Shown one piece after another: positions 18,133-24,875 of a stretch of 64,000 bases of DNA. The stretch's first letter is position 1; every line of letters begins with the position of its first letter. Source of the stretch: Agromyces intestinalis (lineage in GTDB: Bacteria; Actinomycetota; Actinomycetes; Actinomycetales; Microbacteriaceae); NCBI RefSeq assembly GCF_008365295.1, contig NZ_CP043505.1:2418001-2482000 (forward strand). Direction: 5' to 3'. Made by a program: the position numbers and the translations under genes. The notes beneath the pieces were generated by a model. It searched no databases and was not told where the DNA came from. It saw only the letters and a program-made list of their open reading frames with translations.

Positions 18133-18993
18133 ATGACCGCGCTGCTGCCGCCCGTTCCCGAGTCCGTGAGCGAGGAGCTCGTCGAGCTGGGCGAGGACGT
18201 CATCCTTCGGGTGCTGCGCGGGGGCTCGGGCACGCCGATCGTGATGCTGCCCGGCTGGACGTGCACGGCCGACTTCTTCGTGCACCAGCTCGCCGACTTC
18301 CCCGACCGCGGATTCGAGGTGATCGCCGTCGACCCGCGTGGGCACGGCGGTTCGTCCAAGCCGCTCACCGGCAATACCTTCGCGCAGCGCGGCCTCGATC
18401 TCGACGCGCTGCTGAACGCGCTCGACCTCGACCGGGTGGTGCTGTTCGGCTGGTCGTTCGGTGTGCTCGACGTGCTGTCGTACCTGCAGCAGTTCGGCAC
18501 CGGCCGGGTCTCGAAGCTCGTGCTCGTCGACGAGACCCCGAAGGTGCCCGCGATGCCCGGCACCGAGGAGTGGGGCGAGGCCGAGCTCAGCCACGACGGC
18601 ATCGTCGCGTTCCTGCGAGCCATGATCGACGACCGGGTCGGGTTCTGGACCGCGTACGCCGCCTACATGATCGGCCGCGACGAGGGCGCCCCGCTCGACG
18701 ATCCCGACATCGCGCGCATCGTCGAGCTCGGGCTGCAGACGCCCGAGCACATCGCGGTCGCCACCGGCGCCGACGGGCTCACCAGCGACTACGCAGAGGT
18801 CGCATCGGATGCCTCGGAGCAGGTGCCGACCCTCTTCATCGCGCGCGACGACTGGGCCGAGGCCGCCGCGCACTGGGTCACGGTGAACATGCCCGACGCC
18901 GAGTTCGCGACCATGCCCGTGCACCTGGGGTTCGCCACCGACCCGGTGTCGTTCGACCGCACCGTCGCGGAGTTCCTCGAGCGCGACGAGTAG
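18133..18993 (+). CDS. alpha/beta hydrolase
   Basis: 286 residues with the alpha/beta hydrolase layout: oxyanion-hole region MLPGWTC, the DPRGHGGS strand-turn, nucleophile elbow GWSFG (serine), and a late histidine in VHLGFATDP. Substrate unknown; similarity to esterase/haloperoxidase-like members. ATG 18133 chosen because the domain begins a few residues later. Stands alone between the membrane protein and the GlxA regulator. Confidence 0.75.
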   Translation: MTALLPPVPESVSEELVELGEDVILRVLRGGSGTPIVMLPGWTCTADFFVHQLADFPDRGFEVIAVDPRGHGGSSKPLTGNTFAQRGLDLDALLNALDLDRVVLFGWSFGVLDVLSYLQQFGTGRVSKLVLVDETPKVPAMPGTEEWGEAELSHDGIVAFLRAMIDDRVGFWTAYAAYMIGRDEGAPLDDPDIARIVELGLQTPEHIAVATGADGLTSDYAEVASDASEQVPTLFIARDDWAEAAAHWVTVNMPDAEFATMPVHLGFATDPVSFDRTVAEFLERDE

Positions 18994-19091
18994 GGCGCCT
19001 CCGGCGGCTCCGGCGCGACGACCGGGCGATGGGGTCGGTTCGGTGTGGCGGTATCCTTGCGACCGCAAGCAGTCGGTATCGAGGAGAGCGG

Positions 19092-20039
19092 ATGTCACGA
19101 CGGAACCACCGCGTCGCGGTGCTCGTGCTCGAGGGCGCGAAGCCGCTCGACGTCGGCATTCCGGCGCAGATCTTCACGACCCGGGCGAGCATGCCCTACG
19201 AGGTGCGCGTGTGCGGGGCGACCCCCGGCATGGTGACGGGCGGCGACGGACTCTCGTACCACGTCGCCGAGGGACTGGAGGCCCTCGAGTGGGCGCAGAC
19301 GATCTTCGTCCCGGGCTACCGGCACCCCGATCGAGAGGACCCGCCTGGCGCCGTGGTCGACGCCCTCCGTGCGGCGCATTCCCGCGGCATCCGGCTCGCA
19401 GCGATCTCGACCGGCGCGTTCGCGCTCGCCGCGACCGGCCTGCTCGACGGCCGCCGCGCCACGACCCACTGGCACTACACGAGGCAGTTGCAGGCGAAGC
19501 ATCCGCTCGTCCGTGTCGATGAGAACGTGCTGTTCGTCGACGAGGGCGCGCTGCTCACCTCGGCCGGTGCGGCCTCGGGCATCGACCTCTGCCTGCATCT
19601 CGTGCGTCGCGACCACGGAGTCGCACTGTCGAACCACGTTGCGAGGCGGCTCGTCGCCGCCCCCTACCGCAGCGGCGGGCAGGCGCAGTACGTGCCGCGG
19701 GCACTGCCCGACCCGCTCGGCGAACGGTTCGCCGCGACGCGCGAGTGGGCGATCGCCCGACTCGGCGACCCGATCACGCTCGACGACCTCGCCCGGCACG
19801 CGAACGTGTCGGCCCGCACCTTCTCGCGGCGGTTCCGTGACGACACCGGATACACGCCGATGCAGTGGGTGCTGCGCGCGCGCATCGACCTGGCCCGCGA
19901 ACTGCTCGAGCGCAGCGACCTCGGCGTCGAGCAGATCGCCGCGCAGGCCGGGCTCGGCACGGGCGCGAACCTGCGGTTGCACTTCCAGCGCATCCTCGGC
20001 ACGTCGCCGATGGAGTACCGGCACACCTTCCAGCGCTGA
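19092..20039 (+). CDS. GlxA-family AraC-type transcriptional regulator
   Basis: 315 residues: N-terminal DJ-1/PfpI-like sensor domain (~1-185; HRVAVLVLEGAKPLDVGIPAQIF, with the usual nucleophile position reading STGAFALA, so no catalytic cysteine) and a C-terminal AraC double helix-turn-helix (~215-312; ITLDDLARHANVSARTFSRRF). ATG 19092 follows a gaggagagcg ribosome site. A TATCCT hexamer upstream is a plausible -10. Target genes unknown; the hydrolase upstream is a candidate. Confidence 0.82.
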   Translation: MSRRNHRVAVLVLEGAKPLDVGIPAQIFTTRASMPYEVRVCGATPGMVTGGDGLSYHVAEGLEALEWAQTIFVPGYRHPDREDPPGAVVDALRAAHSRGIRLAAISTGAFALAATGLLDGRRATTHWHYTRQLQAKHPLVRVDENVLFVDEGALLTSAGAASGIDLCLHLVRRDHGVALSNHVARRLVAAPYRSGGQAQYVPRALPDPLGERFAATREWAIARLGDPITLDDLARHANVSARTFSRRFRDDTGYTPMQWVLRARIDLARELLERSDLGVEQIAAQAGLGTGANLRLHFQRILGTSPMEYRHTFQR

Positions 20040-20070
20040 GCGGGGCGGCGGGCAGGCCCGGCCGGCCCCG

Positions 20071-20304
20071 GGCTGCGTCGGCGTCGCTGGTGCGGTTGCC
20101 GCCCTGCGAAAACAGGATGAGGCGGGTTATGCGGGTCGGGTGAGGGGGATGGCTCGGCTGGTCCTGTTTTCGTCGGAGGGTGGGCGGGTGCGACCGGCTG
20201 CCTCGGCGTCGCTGGTGCGGTTGCCGCCCTGCGAAAACAGGATGAGGCGGGTTATGCGGGTCGGGTGAGGGGGATGGCTCGGCTGGTCCTGTTTTCGTCG
20301 GAGG
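20071..20304. repeat. 109-bp near-perfect direct duplication carrying two palindromic repeats
   Basis: Units 20071-20179 and 20196-20304 are identical except for one base (position 6 of the unit, g/c); the spacer is 16 bases. Each unit holds one AAAACAGGAT-family palindrome (20107-20172 and 20232-20297, arms CGAAAACAGGA / TCCTGTTTTCG). It lies between the convergent GlxA and MerR genes, and the second copy provides the end of the MerR reading frame. Confidence 0.9.
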
Positions 20305-20686
20305 TCACGCGTGCCGCGTCGTCGAGGAGCGCGGCGTGCTCGGTGCGCGCGAGGAAGTCGCGAATCGTGTCGCGACTGCGGGTGAGGCAGGCGAGGCGCT
20401 CCTCGATGCCGGCGAGCTCTGCGGCGAGCATCTCGGCGACGCCGCGGGCGCAGGTGGGGCGGCTGTCGGATGCCACGCCCTCGAGCACGAGCACCTCCTT
20501 GACGAGCCGGGTCGGCAGGCCCGACTGCACGAGGCCGGCGATGCGCCGCACGCGATCGACGTCGGCCTCGTCGTAGGCGCGGTAGCCGTTCGGCTGCCGC
20601 TCGGGCGCGAGCAGGTCCTGTTGCTCGTAATAGCGCACGAGGCGCGGCGAGACACCGGCACGCTCGGCTACTTCACCGATCTTCAT
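20252..20686 (-). CDS. MerR-family transcriptional regulator
   Basis: 144 residues: N-terminal MerR helix-turn-helix (KIGEVAERAGVSPRLVRYYEQ) and wing, then an antiparallel coiled-coil dimerisation helix to about residue 126. The last ~18 residues (after DDAARV) are encoded by the palindromic repeat, which also contains the stop codon, so the original C-terminus was probably different. No effector cysteines are obvious. Divergent from the MFS pump it presumably controls; the operator lies at 20729-20760. Confidence 0.85.
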   Translation of the reverse strand: MKIGEVAERAGVSPRLVRYYEQQDLLAPERQPNGYRAYDEADVDRVRRIAGLVQSGLPTRLVKEVLVLEGVASDSRPTCARGVAEMLAAELAGIEERLACLTRSRDTIRDFLARTEHAALLDDAARVTSDENRTSRAIPLTRPA

Positions 20687-20728
20687 GAGCCCTCCGGATG
20701 GTCGGATCGATGCAGGCGCATCAACACC

Positions 20729-20760
20729 TTGACATTGACATCAATGTCAGAGTTTAGCGT
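20729..20760 (+). promoter_or_regulatory. MerR-type promoter/operator of the MFS gene
   Basis: TTGACA (20729-20734) and TAGCGT (20755-20760) are 20 bases apart, the stretched spacer used by MerR-regulated promoters. The spacer holds a dyad, TGACATTGAC/ATCAATGTCA (20730-20749, 9 of 10 pairs). The -10 ends 6 bases before the MFS ATG, so the transcript should be leaderless. Confidence 0.7.
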
Positions 20761-20766
20761 CGAACC

Positions 20767-22098
20767 ATGCACCGCACCAGCCAACCCACCAGCCGACGCG
20801 CGGGTGAACGTGACGCCGTTCGCACGCACGGCCCCTCGCGACTCCCTTGGCCGTCGCTGCTCGTCCTCGGCGCTGCCGCATTCGTCATGGTCACCGCCGA
20901 GATGCTGCCGACCGCGGTATTGCCGTGGATGAGCGCCGGCCTCGGCGTGACCGAACCGCAGATCGGCCTGCTCGTCTCGATCTGGGCCGGTGTGGTCGTG
21001 GTCGGATGCCTGCCGCTCGCGCACCTCACCCGTCGCTTCGATCGCCGCGCCGTCATCGTGTGGAGCCTCGTCGCGCTCGCCGGCTCGACCGCCGCGACCG
21101 CGCTCGTGCACACCTACCCCGACGTGATCGCCGCACGGCTCATCGGCGCGCTCGCCGTCGGCCTGCTCTGGGCCACCAGCAACGCGCACACCGCCGACCT
21201 CGTCGCCGACCGCGACCTCGGCCGAGCGGTCTCGGTCGTGCTCGGCGGCGCCACGCTCGGCACGGTGCTCGGCACGCCGGTCGGTGCGGTCGTCGCGGAT
21301 GCGATCGGCTGGCGGGCCGCCTTCGGCGGGCTCGCCGTTGCCGCGCTGATCGCGGCGGTGCTCGTGCGGTTCGTCGTGCGTCGGACTCCTCGGGTCGCGG
21401 ATGTCGCGGAGCGCGCGGCGGCGAACGGTTCCGTCGCGGTCGGCGGCGACACGGATGCCTCGGAGCGCGGCGTCCCCTCGGCCGCCGACGCCGGGCGTGG
21501 CATCCGCCCGATCGTCGTGGTGATCTCGCTCGTCGCCGTGCTGCTCGTCGGGCATTACGGCGCGTACACCTTCGTCACCCGGCTCGTCGATGTGCCCGGC
21601 GTTCCGGGCGGCATCGGTGCGATGCTGTTCGCGTTCGGCGTCGCCTCGGCGATCGGCGTGTTCGTCGCAGGCCGGTTCGCCGACACCCGTCGTGCGCTCG
21701 TCGGGGCGACGTTCGTCACAGCTGCGGCGATCGCGGCGCTGGTGTTCGTCGGCGCGAGCCCCGGGTTCGCGGTGGGCGTGGTACTGCTGTGGGGCGTGGC
21801 ATCCGGGGCGGTGCCGCCGCTCGCCCAGACCCTGGTGCTGCGCCTCGCCGGTCCGTCGCGCCGCGATCTGGCCGGGGCGCTCATCCCCGTGGTGTTCAAC
21901 CTCGGCATCGCGATCGGGGCGGCCCTCTCGTCGGCCGTGGTGAACGGGTTCGGCATCGGCACGCTGCCCGTGCTCGCCGCCGGCGTGGTCGTGCTGTCTG
22001 GGGCGGCGCTCGCCGCCTCGGGGTGGTCGGCCCGGTCGTCGGGCGCCCGTTCCGCTGTGAGCGGATCGGAGCAGACGGCGACGGGCGCGCAGGGTTAG
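20767..22098 (+). CDS. MFS efflux transporter (DHA1-like)
   Basis: 443 residues with 12 predicted membrane helices. The N-terminal pattern (VTAEMLPTAVLPWMSAGLGV) and the loop 2-3 basic motif HLTRRFDRRAVI fit the drug/sugar efflux (CmlA/AraJ-like) group of the major facilitator superfamily. Likely exports a toxic compound sensed by the divergent MerR regulator. Leaderless start (see the operator). Its stop TAG is also the first part of the -10 box of the next gene. Confidence 0.8.
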   Translation: MHRTSQPTSRRAGERDAVRTHGPSRLPWPSLLVLGAAAFVMVTAEMLPTAVLPWMSAGLGVTEPQIGLLVSIWAGVVVVGCLPLAHLTRRFDRRAVIVWSLVALAGSTAATALVHTYPDVIAARLIGALAVGLLWATSNAHTADLVADRDLGRAVSVVLGGATLGTVLGTPVGAVVADAIGWRAAFGGLAVAALIAAVLVRFVVRRTPRVADVAERAAANGSVAVGGDTDASERGVPSAADAGRGIRPIVVVISLVAVLLVGHYGAYTFVTRLVDVPGVPGGIGAMLFAFGVASAIGVFVAGRFADTRRALVGATFVTAAAIAALVFVGASPGFAVGVVLLWGVASGAVPPLAQTLVLRLAGPSRRDLAGALIPVVFNLGIAIGAALSSAVVNGFGIGTLPVLAAGVVVLSGAALAASGWSARSSGARSAVSGSEQTATGAQG

Positions 22099-22107
22099 CC
22101 TCGTGCC

Positions 22108-22497
22108 ATGGCGAGCATCACGTGGCATCCGTCGGCCGAGCGCCCGCGCCGCCGTGCGCTCTGGCGCGAGGCCGTCGGAGCCCTGCTGCGGCAGGAGCGC
22201 CTCGAACAGCAGCGCACCCTCGCCGACGTCGCCCGCGAGGCGGGCGTCTCGGTCCAGCACCTGTCCGAGGTCGAGCGCGGCCGCAAGGAGGCATCGAGCG
22301 AGGTGCTCGGCGCCGTCGGCGAAGCGCTCGGGCTCGACCTCGCCGATCTCGCGGCGGGAGTCGCGCGCATGCTCACGACCGACCGCCGCATGGCCGAGGC
22401 CCGGGGGCGCGTGATCGTGCTGCCGACGAGCGTCGATCTCGGCGTGCTGCCGTCGCAGATCTCGCCCGGCACCCCCTCGGCGCTGCTCGCCGCCTGA
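22108..22497 (+). CDS. XRE-family regulator, ClgR/PopR-like
   Basis: 129 residues with a Cro/C1-type helix-turn-helix (RTLADVAREAGVSVQHLSEVERG, ~38-60) followed by the AGxxKEASSEVL helix of ClgR-like activators, which control clp genes in actinobacteria. In Streptomyces the clpP3-clpP4 operon is controlled by the related PopR; here the gene lies next to a two-gene clpP operon, which supports the call. TAGCCT (22096-22101) overlaps the MFS stop and ends 6 bases before ATG, so it is probably leaderless. The C-terminus (ALLAA) resembles a Clp degradation tag, which is an inference. Confidence 0.75.
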   Translation: MASITWHPSAERPRRRALWREAVGALLRQERLEQQRTLADVAREAGVSVQHLSEVERGRKEASSEVLGAVGEALGLDLADLAAGVARMLTTDRRMAEARGRVIVLPTSVDLGVLPSQISPGTPSALLAA

Positions 22498-22499
22498 CC

Positions 22500-22613
22500 T
22501 GCCCCCTCCCCCCTGCCCCCCTGCCCCCCTGCCCCCCTGCCCCCCTGCCCCCCTGCCCCCCTGCCCCCCTGCCCCCTGCCCCCTGCCCCCCTGCCTACCC
22601 TCCCCCTGCCCCC
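22500..22613. repeat. C-rich (CTGCCCCC)n tandem repeat
   Basis: About 114 bases of mostly 8-base CTGCCCCC units with some 7-base and mutated units at the ends. The minus strand reads GGGGGCAG repeatedly and could fold into G-quadruplexes. It lies directly after the ClgR-like gene, in the convergent gap before clpP. Copy number is likely to vary between strains. Confidence 0.85.
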
Positions 22614-22623
22614 GGGCCCGCCT

Positions 22624-22691
22624 GGGAACACATTCGAGGATTCGGAACACGTTTCCAGGGATTCGTCCTCCCAATCCTCGAATGTGTTCCC
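22624..22691. repeat. 68-bp palindromic element with perfect 19-bp arms
   Basis: Left arm 22624-22642 (gggaacacattcgaggatt) and right arm 22673-22691 pair perfectly. The 30-base interior contains another partial copy of the arm start (ggaacacg). It sits between the convergent ClgR-like and clpP genes, so it may terminate both. The sequence differs from the AAAACAGGAT family, but size and placement are alike. Confidence 0.85.
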
Positions 22692-22723
22692 GGTCCGCGG
22701 GGCCACGCACGGATCCCGATCGG

Positions 22724-23338
22724 TCAGACCAGCGGAAGCGCGAGGCCGTCGCGCCGCACCGGGACCAGGTGATCGGCGATGCCGTACTCGACGGCCGCAG
22801 CCGCCGGCAGGATCAGGTCGCGGTCGGTGTCGCGCCGCACCTGCTCGATCGGGCGGCCCGTGTCGTGCGCGAGCACGGTCTCGAGCTCGGCACGCACCCG
22901 CACCACCTCGTCAGCATGGATGATCAGGTCGGGGATCGCGCCCTGCCCCTGGATCGACGGCTGATGCAGGATGACCCGCCCGTGCCGCAGGATCGACCGC
23001 AGTCCCGGCGTTCCGCCCGCCAGCAGAACCGCGGCCGGGCCCGCGGCCTGCCCGACACAGGTGGTCGCGACATCCGGCCTGATGTGCTGCATCGTGTCGT
23101 AGACCGCGAGTGCCGCCTGCGGGGATCCGCCGGGCGAGTTCAGGTACAGGCTCACGGGCGTGTCGGGGCTGTCGGACTCGAGGTGCAGCAGCTGCGCGAT
23201 GAGCACATTGGCCACGCCGTCGTCGAGCTCGGTGCCGAGGTAGACGATGCGCTCCGAGAGCAGGCGGCTGTACACGTCCATCGAGCGTTCGACGCCGGCG
23301 CGGCGTTCGACGACGTAGGGGATCGAGTAGGTGCTCAT
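22724..23338 (-). CDS. clpP: ClpP-family subunit lacking the catalytic serine
   Basis: 204 residues with the full ClpP fold: LYLNSPGGS (residues 64-72), VILHQPS with the catalytic-position histidine, and VRRDTDRD with the aspartate. The nucleophile site, GQAAS in ClpP, reads GQAAG (Gly100), so this subunit should be proteolytically dead like cyanobacterial/plastid ClpR. Its ATG overlaps the stop of the active clpP gene by 4 bases, which implies a hetero-oligomer made in fixed ratio. A structural or regulatory role in the ring is inferred. Confidence 0.85.
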   Translation of the reverse strand: MSTYSIPYVVERRAGVERSMDVYSRLLSERIVYLGTELDDGVANVLIAQLLHLESDSPDTPVSLYLNSPGGSPQAALAVYDTMQHIRPDVATTCVGQAAGPAAVLLAGGTPGLRSILRHGRVILHQPSIQGQGAIPDLIIHADEVVRVRAELETVLAHDTGRPIEQVRRDTDRDLILPAAAAVEYGIADHLVPVRRDGLALPLV

Positions 23339-24015
23339 GCGCGTACTCCTTCGGTTCGCGGGGCGAGCGGATGCCTCGCTGCGGCGCCGTCGGCGGCGTC
23401 GGGCAGCCCGATGCCGACGGTGCGGGCGGGCGGCGCCGGGTAGATGTGGGCGGCGTCTCGCACGACCCGGTCGATGAATCCGTACTCGACGGCGGCCTGA
23501 GCCGTCCACCAGCGGTCGCGCTGCGAGTCCTCGGTGATGCGGTCGAGCGACTGCCCGGTGTGCTCGGCGATGAGTGCGAGCACGGTGTCGCGCGTGTACC
23601 GCAGGTCTTCGGCCTGCAGTTCGACGTCGATGGCGGTGCCGCCGATGCCGGCCGAGCCCTGGTGCATGAGGATGCGCGCGTGCGGCAGCGCGGCGCGCTT
23701 GCCCGGGGTGCCCGCCGAGAGCAGGAACTGCCCCGCGCTGGCCGCCATGCCGATCGCGAGGGTCGACACGTCGTTCGGGATCGCGCGCATCACGTCCATG
23801 ATGGCGAGCATCGCGGGCACCGAGCCGCCGGGGGAGTTGATCCAGAACGCGATGTCCTCGCGAGGATCGTCAGCGCTCAGCATCAGCAGCTGGCTGATGA
23901 GCCGGTTGCCGATCGCCTGGTCGAGCGAGTCGCCGAGTACGACGATGCGGCGGTCGAAGAGACGCGCGGCGAGGTCGGCGTCGATGGGGTGCAGTGGAGC
24001 GGTCGGTTCGGTCAT
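23335..24015 (-). CDS. clpP: ATP-dependent Clp protease proteolytic subunit (active)
   Basis: 226 residues. The triad is intact: Ser93 in GMAASAG, His in ILMHQGS, Asp in DSQRDRWW; oxyanion loop INSPGGS at 59-65. The extra ~25 residues at the C-terminus (DAADGAAARHPLAPRTEG) exceed the usual ClpP length. It forms barrel-shaped peptidase rings fed by ClpX/ClpC. First gene of the two-gene operon; ATG 24015. Tandem repeats 63-112 bases upstream are candidate regulator sites. Being paired with an inactive partner, it is probably a secondary clpP locus and not the housekeeping one. Confidence 0.88.
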   Translation of the reverse strand: MTEPTAPLHPIDADLAARLFDRRIVVLGDSLDQAIGNRLISQLLMLSADDPREDIAFWINSPGGSVPAMLAIMDVMRAIPNDVSTLAIGMAASAGQFLLSAGTPGKRAALPHARILMHQGSAGIGGTAIDVELQAEDLRYTRDTVLALIAEHTGQSLDRITEDSQRDRWWTAQAAVEYGFIDRVVRDAAHIYPAPPARTVGIGLPDAADGAAARHPLAPRTEGVRA

Positions 24016-24077
24016 GCCCTCAGCGTGCGCGCCCGGATGCCCCGCATGCCACGCTTTCCCCCGTGGGCGGATCCCCC

Positions 24078-24127
24078 GTCGGCGGAATCCCCATCCCGCC
24101 CCGTCGGCGGATGCCCCATCCCGCCCC
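24078..24127 (-). promoter_or_regulatory. tandem 25-bp repeats upstream of the clpP operon
   Basis: Units 24078-24102 and 24103-24127 match at 23 of 25 positions (core GTCGGCGGA..CCCCATCCCG on the plus strand); a third degenerate half (GTGGGCGGATCCCC) begins at 24063. Each unit contains a GGCGG...CCGCC-type inverted repeat. Placement upstream of clpP suggests operator sites, possibly for the ClgR/PopR-like protein, but I could not match a published consensus. Confidence 0.45.
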
Positions 24128-24136
24128 TGGGCGGTG

Positions 24137-24225
24137 CTTTTCTCAGGAGCTTCTGCGTATCCGGGCGCCGAAACGTACCGAATCGCCTGAGAAGGGATCC
24201 CAATCCGCCCGCGGCTCCTGAAAAG
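24137..24225. repeat. 89-bp imperfect palindrome between clpP and the MarR gene
   Basis: Left arm CTTTTCTCAGGAGC (24137-24150) pairs with GCTCCTGAAAAG (24214-24225) apart from a two-base bulge; CGCCTGAGAAG (24185-24195) can pair with the same arm. Lies in a divergent gap, so termination is unlikely here. Confidence 0.5.
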
Positions 24226-24254
24226 GGGTGGGTGCGGCGGCGGCCGCGAACCAT

Positions 24255-24299
24255 CCGTTGCAAGATGCAACGGATAGGCGTAGCGTTGCATTGTGCAAC
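24255..24299 (+). promoter_or_regulatory. autoregulated promoter with two TTGCA-N3-TGCAA operators
   Basis: Two perfect dyads share half-site and spacer: CCGTTGCA-aga-TGCAACGG (24255-24273) and GTTGCA-ttg-TGCAAC (24285-24299), centres 28 bases apart. TTGCAA (24258-24263) and TAGCGT (24281-24286) form a -35/-10 pair with 17 bases between, so one operator covers the -35 and the other covers the -10 to start codon. This fits repression by the MarR protein encoded just downstream. Confidence 0.75.
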
Positions 24300-24829
24300 A
24301 TAACGATCAGGGTGAGCGTGCGGAAGATCCGCGATCGACGGATGCCTCGGGCATCCTGCATGCGCTCATGCTGATCTCGCGCCGCGGCGTCGCCGACGCG
24401 CGTACCGCGCCGACCAGCCTGTCGATGACCGCGCAGTCGATCGTGGCCTTCATCGTCGACCACCCGGGCACCCGGTCGGTCGACCTGGCCCGCGAGTTCC
24501 GGCTCAACCGCTCGACCGTCTCGCGCCAGCTCGGCGACCTCGTCGCGCTCGGGCTCGTGCGCGAGGCTTCCGGCACCGGTCGCGGTCGCCCGCTCGAGCT
24601 CACCGAGGCGGGCCGACGCGCCTACGACGAGACCGTCGCGATCCTGCAGGCGGTCGTCGATGCGAGCCTCGCCGGCTGGAGCGACGCCGAGGTCGCGCGC
24701 TTCGCCCGCGACCTGGCCCGGTTCAACGCCGCGACCACCGGCAGCGCCGGCGGCCGCGTCGAGCCGGTCGGCTCCTCCCCAGACCCGGATGCCTCGGGTG
24801 AAGAACCACCACGTGGCATCCGCCCATGA
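24293..24829 (+). CDS. MarR-family transcriptional regulator
   Basis: 178 residues: an N-terminal helix, winged helix-turn-helix (TRSVDLAREFRLNRSTVSRQLGDLVALGLV, ~58-90) with a basic wing (TGRGRPLELTEAG), then a dimerisation helix and an acidic, proline-rich tail of ~30 residues. GTG 24293 lies 6 bases after a TAGCGT -10 and inside the second operator, so the mRNA is leaderless and self-repressed. It probably also controls the hydroxyacyl-CoA dehydrogenase 46 bases downstream. Confidence 0.8.
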   Translation: MQHNDQGERAEDPRSTDASGILHALMLISRRGVADARTAPTSLSMTAQSIVAFIVDHPGTRSVDLAREFRLNRSTVSRQLGDLVALGLVREASGTGRGRPLELTEAGRRAYDETVAILQAVVDASLAGWSDAEVARFARDLARFNAATTGSAGGRVEPVGSSPDPDASGEEPPRGIRP

Positions 24830-24875
24830 AAGAACACCCCGACCAAGAACTCCACGAGAGGACAGGGACCCCCTG

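Noticed and set aside
22500-22613. C-rich array as a CRISPR
   Set aside because: Units are 7-8 bases with no spacers; no cas genes nearby.
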